Of a DNA stretch of 15,784 nt, positions 1-8,096 are shown in pieces; position 1 is the stretch's first letter; each line of letters starts with the position of its first letter. Source of the stretch: Sulfurovum sp. UBA1140 (lineage in GTDB: Bacteria > Campylobacterota > Campylobacteria > Campylobacterales > Sulfurovaceae); contig DCAF01000076.1 in the NCBI GenBank assembly GCA_002311915.1, forward strand, positions 37,091 to 52,874. Reading direction: 5' to 3'. The notes beneath the pieces were generated by a model. That model was given only the letters and a program-made list of their open reading frames with translations, made no database searches and was not told where the DNA came from. The translations under genes were made by a program, and so were the position numbers.

Positions 1-26
1 CAAAAAAATCATTTCTCTTTCTATTT

Positions 27-64
27 TTCTAATTTTACTCTTTTAGAATTAGAATGTTTTTTTA
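27..64 (+). terminator. Possible intrinsic terminator at left edge (weak)
   Basis: An 8-bp perfect inverted repeat (27-34 with 47-54, arms TTCTAATT/AATTAGAA) encloses a 12-nt loop. It is followed on the plus strand by a T-rich run at 56-63. This shape fits an intrinsic terminator for a plus-strand gene ending left of the window, but the stem is almost all A/T and the region is AT-rich, so chance is a real alternative. The rest of 1-110 shows no convincing gene. A minus-strand ATG at 10-12, preceded by an AAAGAGA stretch, could be the start of the next gene after mlaE, but too little of it is visible. Confidence 0.25.
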
Positions 65-110
65 TTGGTTCTTTTTTCAGGGTACATTATAGTAAAATTA
101 TCGACTAGCT

Positions 111-902
111 TTACCACTGTAAAATCATAAAAATAGCCGACAAAAAGTAGTTGGCTATAAAAATGGTAATGGATGCCAACACCACGGCTTTGGTGGTTGC
201 CATCCCTACTCCTTTGGCTCCTCCTGTCGTATGGTAACCCACATAAGCACCAATTGAGCCAATAAAATAACCAAATACCAAACCTTTTAAAATTCCTGTA
301 CCAATATCTGAAAAAGTAAGAAGCTGTTTAATCGTATCGGTATAACCTATAGGATTTAAATCCAACATCAACCACGAAATAAGATAGGCACTTAGATTTG
401 AAATAAAGTCAAAAAAGATAACCAACAGAGGCAATGAAATCATCGTGGCAATAATACGTGGAATAATCAGATATTTTTTAGAATCAATCGCCAAAGTCTC
501 AATGGCATCTATCTGTTCGGTTACCCGCATGGTTCCGAGTTCGGCTGCCATTGAAGAGATGGCTCGTGAAATCACCATTAACGAGGCAAAAACAGGTCCC
601 AACTCACGGGTGATTGAGATAAAAATGGTATACCCCATAAAACCCTCGGCACCAAACTTACTAAACCCTTGATAAAGCTGAACGGCTTCAACCATTCCTG
701 TAAAGAGTGCCGTTAAAAAAATAACGGCTATTGTACCCACCCCTACAATATCAAGCTGTTCAAAAATCTGTTTAATTCTCCATGGTCGTTTAAACATCAG
801 AGGTATCAACGAGAGTTGAAACAGTATAAAGATACCAAACTTATCCATATTTCTTATCATGTTAACAAAGGGAGACCCAATAAAAGTAAATAGACGTTCC
901 AT
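111..902 (-). CDS. mlaE: MlaE/YrbE-family ABC transporter permease
   Basis: This is a 263-aa inner-membrane permease of the MlaE family. The family forms the membrane part of Mla-type ABC systems that move phospholipids between the inner and outer membranes, with an MlaF ATPase and an MlaD (MCE) protein. The family signature is clear: RELGPV near residues 99-104, AAELGTMRVTEQ at 119-130 and IDAIETLAID at 131-140, which is the cytoplasmic helix that contacts the ATPase. Hydrophobic segments lie on both sides. The length matches the family (about 250-265 aa). The ATG at 900-902 starts just after an AT-rich gap and has only a weak purine-rich stretch (AAAAGAA) upstream. No mlaF or mlaD is visible; they may lie beyond the left edge. 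The gene is divergent from acpS with 54 nt between them. The lipid substrate is inferred from the family only. Confidence 0.9.
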   Translation of the reverse strand: MERLFTFIGSPFVNMIRNMDKFGIFILFQLSLIPLMFKRPWRIKQIFEQLDIVGVGTIAVIFLTALFTGMVEAVQLYQGFSKFGAEGFMGYTIFISITRELGPVFASLMVISRAISSMAAELGTMRVTEQIDAIETLAIDSKKYLIIPRIIATMISLPLLVIFFDFISNLSAYLISWLMLDLNPIGYTDTIKQLLTFSDIGTGILKGLVFGYFIGSIGAYVGYHTTGGAKGVGMATTKAVVLASITIFIANYFLSAIFMILQW

Positions 903-956
903 AATATTCTTTTAATTTTTTCTATATTTTATCTAAAAATTGGGTAAACTTGCTTT
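903..956. promoter_or_regulatory. Divergent mlaE-acpS intergenic region, probable promoters
   Basis: These 54 nt separate the divergent starts of mlaE (minus) and acpS (plus), so both genes must start transcription here or nearby. The sequence is very AT-rich. TATATT at 923-928 is a possible -10 element for acpS, and TAAAAT on the minus strand in the same stretch is possible for mlaE. I see no convincing -35 element at proper spacing and no operator-like palindrome. The call rests on gene layout more than on motifs. Confidence 0.3.
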
Positions 957-1328
957 ATGAAAATTGGAACAGACATTACCGTGGTTAGCAGAATAGAGTC
1001 GTCATTTAAACGATTTGGGGATAAATTTTTAGATAAATTTTTATCAGAAGAGGAGCAAAAACTCTCAAAAAAAATAGAGAGCATTGCAGGATATTGGTCA
1101 GCCAAAGAGGCCGTATCAAAAGCATTGGGCTGTGGTATTGGGGCAGAGCTTGGCTTTCATGATATTATTTTATACAAAGATACCAAAGGGGCTCCCCATT
1201 TTAAGCTAAGTGCCAAAGCCCAAAAACACCATAAAATTTCAGAATCATCACTTTCAATTGCCCATGATGGTGGATTTGCTATTGCTGTGGTGGTGATTAA
1301 CCAAACCATCATAAAAAATAATTTATAA
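957..1328 (+). CDS. acpS: Holo-[acyl-carrier-protein] synthase
   Basis: This 123-aa protein is a typical AcpS-type phosphopantetheinyl transferase. It moves 4'-phosphopantetheine from CoA to a serine of acyl carrier protein, activating it for fatty acid synthesis in the cytoplasm. The N-terminal GTDI motif supplies the Mg-binding Asp6. The signature WSAKEAVSKALG at 47-58 carries Glu51 and Lys55. The C-terminal SLSIAHDGGFAIAVVV at 98-113 matches the conserved Ser-x-x-His strand region of the family. Length is normal (about 115-130 aa). The ATG at 957 places the GTDI motif at residues 4-7, as expected, but lacks a strong Shine-Dalgarno sequence. It stands alone on the plus strand, divergent from mlaE. 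Its last codons overlap an A/T-only inverted repeat. Confidence 0.95.
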   Translation: MKIGTDITVVSRIESSFKRFGDKFLDKFLSEEEQKLSKKIESIAGYWSAKEAVSKALGCGIGAELGFHDIILYKDTKGAPHFKLSAKAQKHHKISESSLSIAHDGGFAIAVVVINQTIIKNNL

Positions 1329-1340
1329 AATATTTTTTAT
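1311..1340 (+). terminator. A/T-only inverted repeat at acpS 3' end (weak terminator candidate)
   Basis: ATAAAAAATA at 1311-1320 pairs perfectly with TATTTTTTAT at 1331-1340 across a 10-nt loop that contains the acpS stop codon. A transcript could fold here and end in a U-rich arm. With no G-C pair the hairpin would be weak, and such repeats arise easily in AT-rich spacers. Taken together, 1329-1378 shows no other clear signal. Confidence 0.2.
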
Positions 1341-1378
1341 TTAAATATATGATATTCAATTATTTTATATAAAAAATT

Positions 1379-1567
1379 ATGATATTATTCTCCCAATTAA
1401 AAAAAAGGAAATTATATGGATTTTTAAAAAAATTGTTGGCTATTGGAATGGTTATTACTTCAATATATAATGCTCCCCAAGAGTTGGAGTATAAACAATG
1501 GGTTAAAGAGAAGAAAAAAAGAGTAAAAGTTGAATTAACTCAAAAAGATAATTTTGATATGGTGTAG
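1379..1567 (+). CDS. Small hypothetical protein, 62 aa, basic with one hydrophobic segment
   Basis: I do not recognise this protein. It has a basic N-terminus (KKRK at 8-11, then KK at 17-18), a hydrophobic stretch at about 19-30 that could be a single membrane helix or an uncleaved signal anchor, and a strongly charged tail with a Lys-rich run at 43-50. This could be a small inner-membrane protein with a cytoplasmic or periplasmic basic tail, but no family is apparent. The ATG at 1379 has no Shine-Dalgarno sequence. Another ATG at 1349, in the same frame, hits a stop after seven codons. The ORF lies 50 nt after acpS and ends 8 nt before an inverted repeat that faces the nuo operon. It may be a real small gene or an open frame by chance in a spacer. 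Confidence 0.4.
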   Translation: MILFSQLKKRKLYGFLKKLLAIGMVITSIYNAPQELEYKQWVKEKKKRVKVELTQKDNFDMV

Positions 1568-1574
1568 GAAACAG

Positions 1575-1602
1575 TGACAGATAGAAAAATTCCTATCTGT
1601 CA
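1575..1602. terminator. 10-bp perfect inverted repeat between convergent genes, probable terminator
   Basis: TGACAGATAG (1575-1584) and CTATCTGTCA (1593-1602) form a perfect 10-bp stem with an 8-nt loop. It lies 8 nt after the plus-strand small ORF and 28 nt after the minus-strand nuoN stop, which is the right place for a shared bidirectional terminator ending the nuo operon. Neither side carries a long T run; the minus strand has only a short CTGTTTCC. It may therefore work as an mRNA 3'-end stabiliser or a weak terminator rather than a classic intrinsic one. Confidence 0.5.
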
Positions 1603-1629
1603 AAGAGGTTAAGAGAAGAAAGTTAGATA

Positions 1630-3126
1630 TTAATATCCACTTACTTTTACCATTTCGGCAATGTACTCTAAAAGTGGGTCAACATAGAACATTGAACCAA
1701 CGGTTACGAATACTGCTAAACCAAGAATGGTCATTAACGGTTTAGAAACGTTGTAATAAACAGTCTCTTCGGTTGTTTTTGCTAATGGCTCTTTTAAGAA
1801 CATATAAATAATTAGTTTTAGGTAATAGTACGCTGCAATTGCAGAGTTAAGACCCATAATAACTGCTAACCAAATGTATCCATAATCAATTGCTGCACTC
1901 ATTAGGTAGATTTTACCCCAGAATACTGAGAATGGTGGAACCCCTGCTAATGAAAGCATAAATAGACCCATAACAACAGCACCCATCGGCATGATTTTAA
2001 TCATCCCTGCAAATTTTTCATATGGGTGGTCATATCTTGAGTGGTGAACATTGTGTTTATGACGACTTACCCATAACATGGCAAATGCGCCAAGGTTGGT
2101 AAACATAAACAGACCATAATACAAGAAGATACCTGAATTGGCTTTGGTCGTGGCTAACCCAATCGCTACCATTACAAAACCTGCATGAGAGATTGATGAG
2201 TATGCCAACATACGTTTAACATCCTCTTGAACCAGTGCCATAACATTGGCAATGGTCATGGTAATAACTGCCATGGTCAAGACCGCGATCTGAACCCAAA
2301 CAACCTGAAGCTCAATAAACATCTCAAAAATTCTCATCGAGACAACAAATGCTGCGAGTTTAGGAACAACTGACATATAACCTGCAAGTGGTGCAGAAGC
2401 CCCTTCGTAGACATCTGGAGCCCATGTATGGAATGGGAAGAGAGAGAGTTTAAAGGCAAATGATGCCAATAAGAACCCTGCTCCACCAATAACCAATGCC
2501 ATAATAGATGGCTCACTTATTCGTGATTGAAGAACTTCTGAAATCTGATACAACTCTAAACTTCCAGTAATACCATAAAGTATCGCTGAACCCATGGTGA
2601 AGAAACCTGCAGCCAATGCACCCATCGTAAAGTATTTTATAGCAGCTTCAAAAGAGTTGGCTCTGTTGTGCATTGCAATCAATGTGTAGAGTGCCAATGA
2701 GGCAGTCTCTAAACCAACAAAGATAAGAATCAAGTTATCTGAACTCACCATAAACTGGAATCCTGCAATCATAAACAAGAAGAGTGCAAAGAATTCAGGA
2801 TACGAATACTCATGGAATCTTTTTGAAGTCAATGCCAATGGAATAAAGAGAATAGACGCTACCAAAATTAAAATCTGGGAGAGTATCGCAATACCATCAA
2901 TCAACATCACATCAAAGAAACCTCGTTCGTTAACCGTTAAACCAACCGTTGCTCCTAAATCAATAAGAATAATTAGAATGGTTAACATCACATAAAGCGA
3001 TTTATCTAAATTATCTTTCACCAAATCTACGGTTAAGATTAAAAGTCCACCAGCAATCGCAATAAGCATCGGTGCTAGTGTGACAAGGTTAAGTGCCTCT
3101 AAGCTAATATTTACTGGTTCTAACAT
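1630..3126 (-). CDS. nuoN: NADH-quinone oxidoreductase-type complex I subunit N
   Basis: This 498-aa polytopic inner-membrane protein is one of the three antiporter-like subunits of the complex I membrane arm and is thought to carry one proton channel. Residues matching the functional set of the family are present: Glu140 in the FVGLETASLALY helix, Lys226 before the LFPFHTWAPDVYEG loop (His233, Asp238), and Lys256 in MSVVPKLAAF. Length is usual (about 480-500 aa). The ATG overlaps the nuoM stop by one base (TAATG), and AAGGAGGT lies 6 nt upstream inside nuoM, which points to translational coupling. It is the last gene of the nuo operon; a 10-bp inverted repeat follows 28 nt after its stop. 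Confidence 0.97.
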   Translation of the reverse strand: MLEPVNISLEALNLVTLAPMLIAIAGGLLILTVDLVKDNLDKSLYVMLTILIILIDLGATVGLTVNERGFFDVMLIDGIAILSQILILVASILFIPLALTSKRFHEYSYPEFFALFLFMIAGFQFMVSSDNLILIFVGLETASLALYTLIAMHNRANSFEAAIKYFTMGALAAGFFTMGSAILYGITGSLELYQISEVLQSRISEPSIMALVIGGAGFLLASFAFKLSLFPFHTWAPDVYEGASAPLAGYMSVVPKLAAFVVSMRIFEMFIELQVVWVQIAVLTMAVITMTIANVMALVQEDVKRMLAYSSISHAGFVMVAIGLATTKANSGIFLYYGLFMFTNLGAFAMLWVSRHKHNVHHSRYDHPYEKFAGMIKIMPMGAVVMGLFMLSLAGVPPFSVFWGKIYLMSAAIDYGYIWLAVIMGLNSAIAAYYYLKLIIYMFLKEPLAKTTEETVYYNVSKPLMTILGLAVFVTVGSMFYVDPLLEYIAEMVKVSGY

Positions 3127-4655
3127 TATTCTACCTCCTTAGCACTTTTGCTGACAATAATAACATCTTTTGCCTCTTGTGTCTGTGCTTTGCTTTCCAT
3201 GAAACTTATAAGTGCTTTCACAGAGTTATCAATTGGCTCAAGTACAGGCTTTGGATAGACACCCAACCATACCACAATAGCAACCAATGGTAAAAGGGCT
3301 GTTAACTCTCTACCATCTAAATCTTTTAGACCTATATTTTTTTCGTTGGTCACAGGACCAAAGAATGATTTTTTGAAAAGGTTAAGCATGTAAACTGAAC
3401 CTATAATAATTGTTGTTCCTGCAATAATGGTACCAACAACTGATACTTTATAGAAACCAAGAAGAACCAAGAACTCCCCAACGAAACCGATGGTCAATGG
3501 TAATCCAACCGATGCCATTAACATAATACCAAAGATGGTCGCATAGACAGGCATCACGGAAGCCAATCCACCAAACTCACTCATCATTTTAGTACCTGTT
3601 CGCTCATAAATAACTCCTACAAGCATAAACAGAGCACCCGATACAATACCGTGAGAGAGCATTAAGAAGATTGACCCACCAAGACCTTCAGTATTCATGG
3701 CAAATACACCAATCATAATGATACCCATGTGAGATATAGAAGAGTACGCAATTATTTGCTTCATATCTTTTTGGGCAAAGGCTATCATGGCAGTATAGAC
3801 CACCATAATAAGCGAAAGGATCATGACAAAGGGAATCATGCTTACCGACGCATCAGGGAAGAGAGGCAATGAAAATCTTACAAATCCGTAAGTACCCATT
3901 TTAAGTAGTACCGCTGCCAGTATTACCGACCCAATGGTTGGTGCTTGACCGTGAGCATGAGGCAACCATGTATGGAATGGGAACATTGGAACTTTGAAGG
4001 CAAACCCAGCAAAGAGTGCCAAGAATAACCAAGTCTGCATATCGACAGGCAATACCAACTGATACCAATCCAAAATGTTAAATGACCATACGCCACTGGC
4101 TTGTTGATAGTAGTATGCCATGGCAAGAAGACCAACGAGCATAATCAACGAACCTGTAAAGGTATAAAGGAAAAACTTAACCGCGGCATAAACACGTGTT
4201 GGTCCACCCCATGCTCCAATAATATAAAGCATTGGAACCAATGAAAGCTCCCAGAAAAGATAGAACATAATCGCATCTAATGAAAGGAAAACACCCACCA
4301 TGGTCATCTCTAAGAAAAGAAGAGAGACAATCATGTTTTTCATGTTTGGTGTGTCATCTCTTAATGAGATAATACCCAAGAGTGTCATCAATGTTGACAT
4401 TAGAACAATGAAAAGAGAGATACCATCAACCGCAACATTGTACGAAATACCAAACTCAGCAATAATCGGTGTAAACTCAGTAAACTGCATTCCTGCATTT
4501 GCTGTATCGAAACTCATCCATAACCAAATAGAGAGCAAAAATTCTACTGCTGCAACGGCAATACCATACGCTTTGGCACTGTTCTTATCAACAACAAATC
4601 CTAGTATACCAGCCAATGCTGGGAAAAATATTAATACACTTAATATATGACTCAT
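3126..4655 (-). CDS. nuoM: NADH-quinone oxidoreductase-type complex I subunit M
   Basis: This 509-aa antiporter-like membrane subunit contributes a proton channel in the middle of the complex I membrane arm. Diagnostic features are Glu136 in the FYLFWELSLVPMLYIIG helix, Lys221 and His228 in AFKVPMFPFHTWLP, the APTIGSV motif at 239-245, and Lys252 in AAVLLKMGTYGFVRF. Length matches the family (about 490-515 aa). The C-terminal 30 residues or so are hydrophilic and charged. The start is 10 nt after the nuoL stop, with AAGGAG immediately upstream, and the stop overlaps the nuoN start. Confidence 0.97.
   Translation of the reverse strand: MSHILSVLIFFPALAGILGFVVDKNSAKAYGIAVAAVEFLLSIWLWMSFDTANAGMQFTEFTPIIAEFGISYNVAVDGISLFIVLMSTLMTLLGIISLRDDTPNMKNMIVSLLFLEMTMVGVFLSLDAIMFYLFWELSLVPMLYIIGAWGGPTRVYAAVKFFLYTFTGSLIMLVGLLAMAYYYQQASGVWSFNILDWYQLVLPVDMQTWLFLALFAGFAFKVPMFPFHTWLPHAHGQAPTIGSVILAAVLLKMGTYGFVRFSLPLFPDASVSMIPFVMILSLIMVVYTAMIAFAQKDMKQIIAYSSISHMGIIMIGVFAMNTEGLGGSIFLMLSHGIVSGALFMLVGVIYERTGTKMMSEFGGLASVMPVYATIFGIMLMASVGLPLTIGFVGEFLVLLGFYKVSVVGTIIAGTTIIIGSVYMLNLFKKSFFGPVTNEKNIGLKDLDGRELTALLPLVAIVVWLGVYPKPVLEPIDNSVKALISFMESKAQTQEAKDVIIVSKSAKEVE
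3133..3140 (-). promoter_or_regulatory. Full-length Shine-Dalgarno for nuoN inside nuoM
   Basis: The minus strand reads AAGGAGGT here, a full match to the 16S anti-Shine-Dalgarno core, 6 nt before the nuoN ATG at 3124-3126. It lies in the last codons of nuoM, whose stop overlaps that ATG by one base. It settles the nuoN start and suggests strong initiation coupled to nuoM translation. Confidence 0.75.
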
Positions 4656-4665
4656 AAACCTCTCC

Positions 4666-6576
4666 TTAACCGATAACAGCAGCGACTGCTGCTGCCAATA
4701 TTAATAACAATGCACCTGCACCCATCCAGTTAAGGTAAGATGAAAGGTTACCATTTTGCATATCTCTTGAAACATCACCCGACTTATAGAAGAGTCTAGC
4801 AATTAAGTCAACCGAACCATCAACCACTTTTTTATCAAATTCCCAGAACTTCGCCGAGAGAATGGTATAAGGTTGAACAATAAACTCATCATAAAACTTT
4901 GGAACATAGTATTGGTTTTCAAGCAATTTATAAACAAATGAATCTGCAAGTTTTTCATCTTTTTTCCATGCCTTTGCACCTGTTCCTCCATACTTTTTCC
5001 AAGCAATAGCAATACCTATTAGAGCAAAAAGAATAACCAATGCACCCAAATAACCTGCCAAATGATGCGTATGTTCACTCATCTCATAGACGGGTAAATT
5101 TTTAGTAATAAACCCTTTAAAGTCATCCATAAACCAACCAAATGAGATAGCAAGAGCCGCTAATGGTGCCATGGCTACTAAAACATACTTGTACATATCA
5201 TGAGGCTGGAAACCTAGAGCTTTATATCGCTCTTCACCATGGAAGGTAAAGAATACTTGTCTAAAGCTATAGAACGCTGTCATACCAGCAGTAATCACTA
5301 GCATTCCCCAAAGAATGTAAGTACCTTCGTTGAAGGCTGTTTCAATAATTGCATCTTTTGACCAGAATCCTGCAAAGAACGGAAGACCAGCAAGAGCGAT
5401 AGACGCGATACCCATATAGATATATGAACCCACCATAGCCTTTCTAAGTCCACCCATTTTAAAGATATCCAGTTCATCATCCATTGCGTGCATTACGTTA
5501 CCTGCACCCAAAAAGAGTAAGGCTTTAAAGAACGCATGAGCCGCAAGGTGAAAAAGTGCAATCCAATAAGCACCCAATCCAACGGCCGCAAACATGTACC
5601 CCAACTGAGAAAGAGTAGAAAGAGCAACAATTCTCTTAATATCTCTAGCAGTCAGTGCCATAGAAGCTGCATAGAAAGCAACAAAAGTACCCAATACTGC
5701 AATAAAGTAACTCACCCCTGCTACAGCATCTAAACTGTAAAGAGGGTTGGCTCTAATAATCAAGAATACCCCTGCTGTTACCATGGTAGCTGCGTGAATC
5801 AATGCAGATACAGGTGTAGGACCTTCCATCGCATCGGTAAGCCATGTATGCAGTGGAAACTGTGCTGATTTACCCATTGCACCAATAAAGAGTGCAATAG
5901 CAATCGCTACTAAAATTCCATCTGCCAGTTGTGGAAGTGCATCAAATACTATATCATATTGAAGTGAACCAACATTCCAATAGATAAGGAAAATACCAAC
6001 CAACATACCAAGGTCAGCAATACGGTTCATAATAAACGCTTCGTTTGCTGCCCATGATGGTGAGATAGATGGATTCTCTTCAAATGTTTTATCTGCTTTA
6101 TGATACCAAAAACCAATCAGTAACCAAGAACAGACACCAACGCCTTCCCAACCAATAAAGAGACCAGCAAAGTTATCACTCATTACCAAAATCATCATCG
6201 AGAAAACGAATGCTGAAAGGTAAGAGAAAAATCTGTTGTATGATTTGTCATGACTCATATACCCTGTAGAGTAGATATGAACAACCGTTGAAACCAAAGT
6301 AACAACAACCATCATGGTTACAGATATTTCATCAACAAGGAAACCAAAAGGAATCGTTAAATCCCCTATTGAAATCCACTCCATCATCGTAACCTGAACG
6401 GCTCCATATTTAGCCACATGTATGGCTAGAATAACAGAAGCGATAAAGGCAATACCTATCAATGCCGAGTTAACAACACCTACAAGATGTGTCCTTGGAC
6501 TTCTTGCAAAAAATAGTCCAGCAAATAGTGATCCAACAAAAGGAGCAAACAGTGCTATATACAGTAAACTTTCCAT
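4666..6576 (-). CDS. nuoL: NADH-quinone oxidoreductase-type complex I subunit L
   Basis: This 636-aa protein is the distal antiporter-like subunit of the membrane arm, with the third proton channel and, in the family, a long lateral C-terminal helix. Visible key residues are Glu144 in FIGWEGVGVCSWLLIGFWYHK, Lys236 in GAMGKSAQFPLHTWL, and Glu251, Pro253 and His261 in the EGPTPVSALIHAATMVTAGVF stretch. The hydrophilic segment near 525-600 before a last hydrophobic helix (about 617-635) fits the lateral-helix region. Length is slightly above the E. coli protein (613 aa). The ATG is 5 nt after the nuoK TAG, with AAAGGA overlapping the end of nuoK. Confidence 0.97.
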   Translation of the reverse strand: MESLLYIALFAPFVGSLFAGLFFARSPRTHLVGVVNSALIGIAFIASVILAIHVAKYGAVQVTMMEWISIGDLTIPFGFLVDEISVTMMVVVTLVSTVVHIYSTGYMSHDKSYNRFFSYLSAFVFSMMILVMSDNFAGLFIGWEGVGVCSWLLIGFWYHKADKTFEENPSISPSWAANEAFIMNRIADLGMLVGIFLIYWNVGSLQYDIVFDALPQLADGILVAIAIALFIGAMGKSAQFPLHTWLTDAMEGPTPVSALIHAATMVTAGVFLIIRANPLYSLDAVAGVSYFIAVLGTFVAFYAASMALTARDIKRIVALSTLSQLGYMFAAVGLGAYWIALFHLAAHAFFKALLFLGAGNVMHAMDDELDIFKMGGLRKAMVGSYIYMGIASIALAGLPFFAGFWSKDAIIETAFNEGTYILWGMLVITAGMTAFYSFRQVFFTFHGEERYKALGFQPHDMYKYVLVAMAPLAALAISFGWFMDDFKGFITKNLPVYEMSEHTHHLAGYLGALVILFALIGIAIAWKKYGGTGAKAWKKDEKLADSFVYKLLENQYYVPKFYDEFIVQPYTILSAKFWEFDKKVVDGSVDLIARLFYKSGDVSRDMQNGNLSSYLNWMGAGALLLILAAAVAAVIG

Positions 6577-6581
6577 TCTAT

Positions 6582-6884
6582 CTATCCTTTCATTGCTGAG
6601 ATAACATCAAGATCTAAAGAACCATATTTTTTATACAATAAAATTAATAGTCCTAAACCAACAGCAACTTCAGATGCTGCAACAGCGATGACAAAAAAGG
6701 CAAACATTTGTCCTGATAAATCACCATAATAGTTTCCAATCGCAACAAATGCGATATTTGAAGCGTTCAGCATCATTTCGGTTGCAAAGAAGAGCATCAA
6801 AAGATTTTTTCTTCTAAGAACCCCCATAAATCCTATACTAAACAGTAAACCTGATAGTATCAGATAGTGACTAACTCCTATCAT
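6582..6884 (-). CDS. nuoK: NADH-quinone oxidoreductase-type complex I subunit K
   Basis: This 100-aa, three-helix membrane subunit is related to MrpC and sits between NuoJ and NuoN in the membrane arm. The two buried glutamates essential in the family are present: Glu36 in ATEMMLNA and Glu72 in AASEVAVGLGLL, with the usual 36-residue spacing. Length is exactly typical. The ATG overlaps the nuoJ stop by 4 nt (ATGA), with GGAG a short distance upstream, indicating coupled translation. Confidence 0.97.
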   Translation of the reverse strand: MIGVSHYLILSGLLFSIGFMGVLRRKNLLMLFFATEMMLNASNIAFVAIGNYYGDLSGQMFAFFVIAVAASEVAVGLGLLILLYKKYGSLDLDVISAMKG

Positions 6885-7450
6885 TTTCCCGCTCCTTTTA
6901 AAATCTCATCTTCATGGTCATAGGTATCATCATTGGTTGTCAATGAGTAATCCATCTTTTTACCAGCCAAGATAATACCTGCAATCATTGCTACAAGTAA
7001 CATCACTGCTGCCACTTCAAACGCTACAAGATACTTGGTAAAGAGAACCATACCCACCGCTTGTGCATTTCCAACACCTTCAATCACTGGGTGGATTGCT
7101 TGAACGTTCTCTCCAATAATTGGAGCAGAGAACATAATAACAAAAACCAATGCCATCAATCCACCTAAAATAAAAACTAAGGTAGGATTTTGATGCTTCT
7201 CTTTAATATCTTTGGTTGCATCAAAAAACATCATCCCAAAGGCATAAAGTGCCATAACAGCGCCCACATAAACGATGAGTTGAACAACCCCTAAAAAATC
7301 TGCTCCCAAAAGGAAGAAGAAACCTGAAATCATCACCATGCCCGAAGCCAACGCTGTCATCGCATAGAGTACATTTTTACTGAACGCCGTAATCAAAAAC
7401 AGTATCGTGGTCGATATTGCAAAGACATAAAAGGCTATTACTTCATACAT
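6881..7450 (-). CDS. nuoJ: NADH-quinone oxidoreductase-type complex I subunit J
   Basis: This 189-aa, five-helix membrane subunit carries the transmembrane helix 3 whose pi-bulge rotation is linked to coupling in complex I. The signature DFLGVVQLIVYVGAVMALYAFGMM (about 51-74) is clear, including the VYVGAV core. The C-terminus is hydrophilic and acidic (DDTYDHEDE), beyond the final hydrophobic helix. The start lies 13 nt after nuoI with GAAGGAG upstream; the stop overlaps nuoK by 4 nt. Length is in the family range (about 165-200 aa). Confidence 0.96.
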   Translation of the reverse strand: MYEVIAFYVFAISTTILFLITAFSKNVLYAMTALASGMVMISGFFFLLGADFLGVVQLIVYVGAVMALYAFGMMFFDATKDIKEKHQNPTLVFILGGLMALVFVIMFSAPIIGENVQAIHPVIEGVGNAQAVGMVLFTKYLVAFEVAAVMLLVAMIAGIILAGKKMDYSLTTNDDTYDHEDEILKGAGK

Positions 7451-7463
7451 ATTTTCTCCTTCT

Positions 7464-8087
7464 TTAGTACGCTAATGGCGTTTTTTTAATATTTTCATCA
7501 GCATTAGAACTTATCGCACCAAAACCTTGATACTCTTGTTGAAGATTCAATTTATCAATTGGTGTTAACATATCTTCAAAGAGTGAAAAACTCGCCCGTT
7601 GTTCAGAGGCAGTCTCATATCGTCCACCATGCACAATCGCCAATTCGGGACAAACCTCTGCACAGTAACCACAGAAGATACAACGACCAAAGTTAATGGT
7701 ATATTCAGTAACCTCTTTTCTTTGGTTTTCGTCATATCGTGTGTCCATACTAATACAATTAGATATACAAATCTTCTCACAAAGACCACAACCGATACAT
7801 CGGTAGTGACCACTCTCTAAGAGTCTAAGCATCTCATGAATTGCTCGGTATCGTGGAGAGATAGGCAACTTCTCAAATGGATATTGAGTCGTGTGCATCT
7901 TTCCTCTAAACAGAGCATTAATCATCTCTCGAAGTGTTACTCCAAGACCTGCAAATAGCTCTGGTTTGAAAGTTCTTGAGACCACCTGCTTGAATTTCTC
8001 CATAGCAGTTATTGGTGGCATCTCTAAATCCAATACCTTATAATTTTGTGTTCCAACATTTCTGTTTTTAAATTGTTCTAAACCCAT
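7464..8087 (-). CDS. nuoI: Complex I iron-sulfur subunit I (2x[4Fe-4S])
   Basis: This 207-aa ferredoxin-like subunit links the peripheral arm to the membrane arm and holds clusters N6a and N6b. Two motifs are complete: Cys97, Cys100, Cys103 and Cys107 in CIGCGLCEKIC, and Cys136, Cys139, Cys142 and Cys146 in CIFCGYCAEVCPELAI. The first motif lacks the usual Pro after its fourth Cys (Ile instead), and an extra Cys111 lies nearby. The N-terminal half holds an amphipathic membrane-docking stretch with the typical PxSPRYR-like segment (KLPISPRYR, 73-81). A roughly 50-residue tail follows the second cluster. The start is 9 nt after the nuoH stop, with AAGGAG spanning that stop. Confidence 0.97.
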   Translation of the reverse strand: MGLEQFKNRNVGTQNYKVLDLEMPPITAMEKFKQVVSRTFKPELFAGLGVTLREMINALFRGKMHTTQYPFEKLPISPRYRAIHEMLRLLESGHYRCIGCGLCEKICISNCISMDTRYDENQRKEVTEYTINFGRCIFCGYCAEVCPELAIVHGGRYETASEQRASFSLFEDMLTPIDKLNLQQEYQGFGAISSNADENIKKTPLAY

Positions 8088-8096
8088 TACTACTCC

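Noticed and set aside
49..87. Twelve-codon minus-strand ORF after mlaE
   Set aside because: Too short, no Shine-Dalgarno sequence, in AT-rich spacer with a hairpin candidate; nothing supports translation.
2422..3983. An 18-nt identical string in nuoN (2422-2439) and nuoM (3966-3983)
   Set aside because: It encodes the same FPFHTW loop in the two homologous antiporter-like subunits, so shared ancestry and protein constraint explain it; not a mobile or regulatory repeat.
4300..4650. Plus-strand open frame of 116 codons opposite nuoM
   Set aside because: It is the reverse shadow of the membrane segments of NuoM; no start signal or family resemblance.
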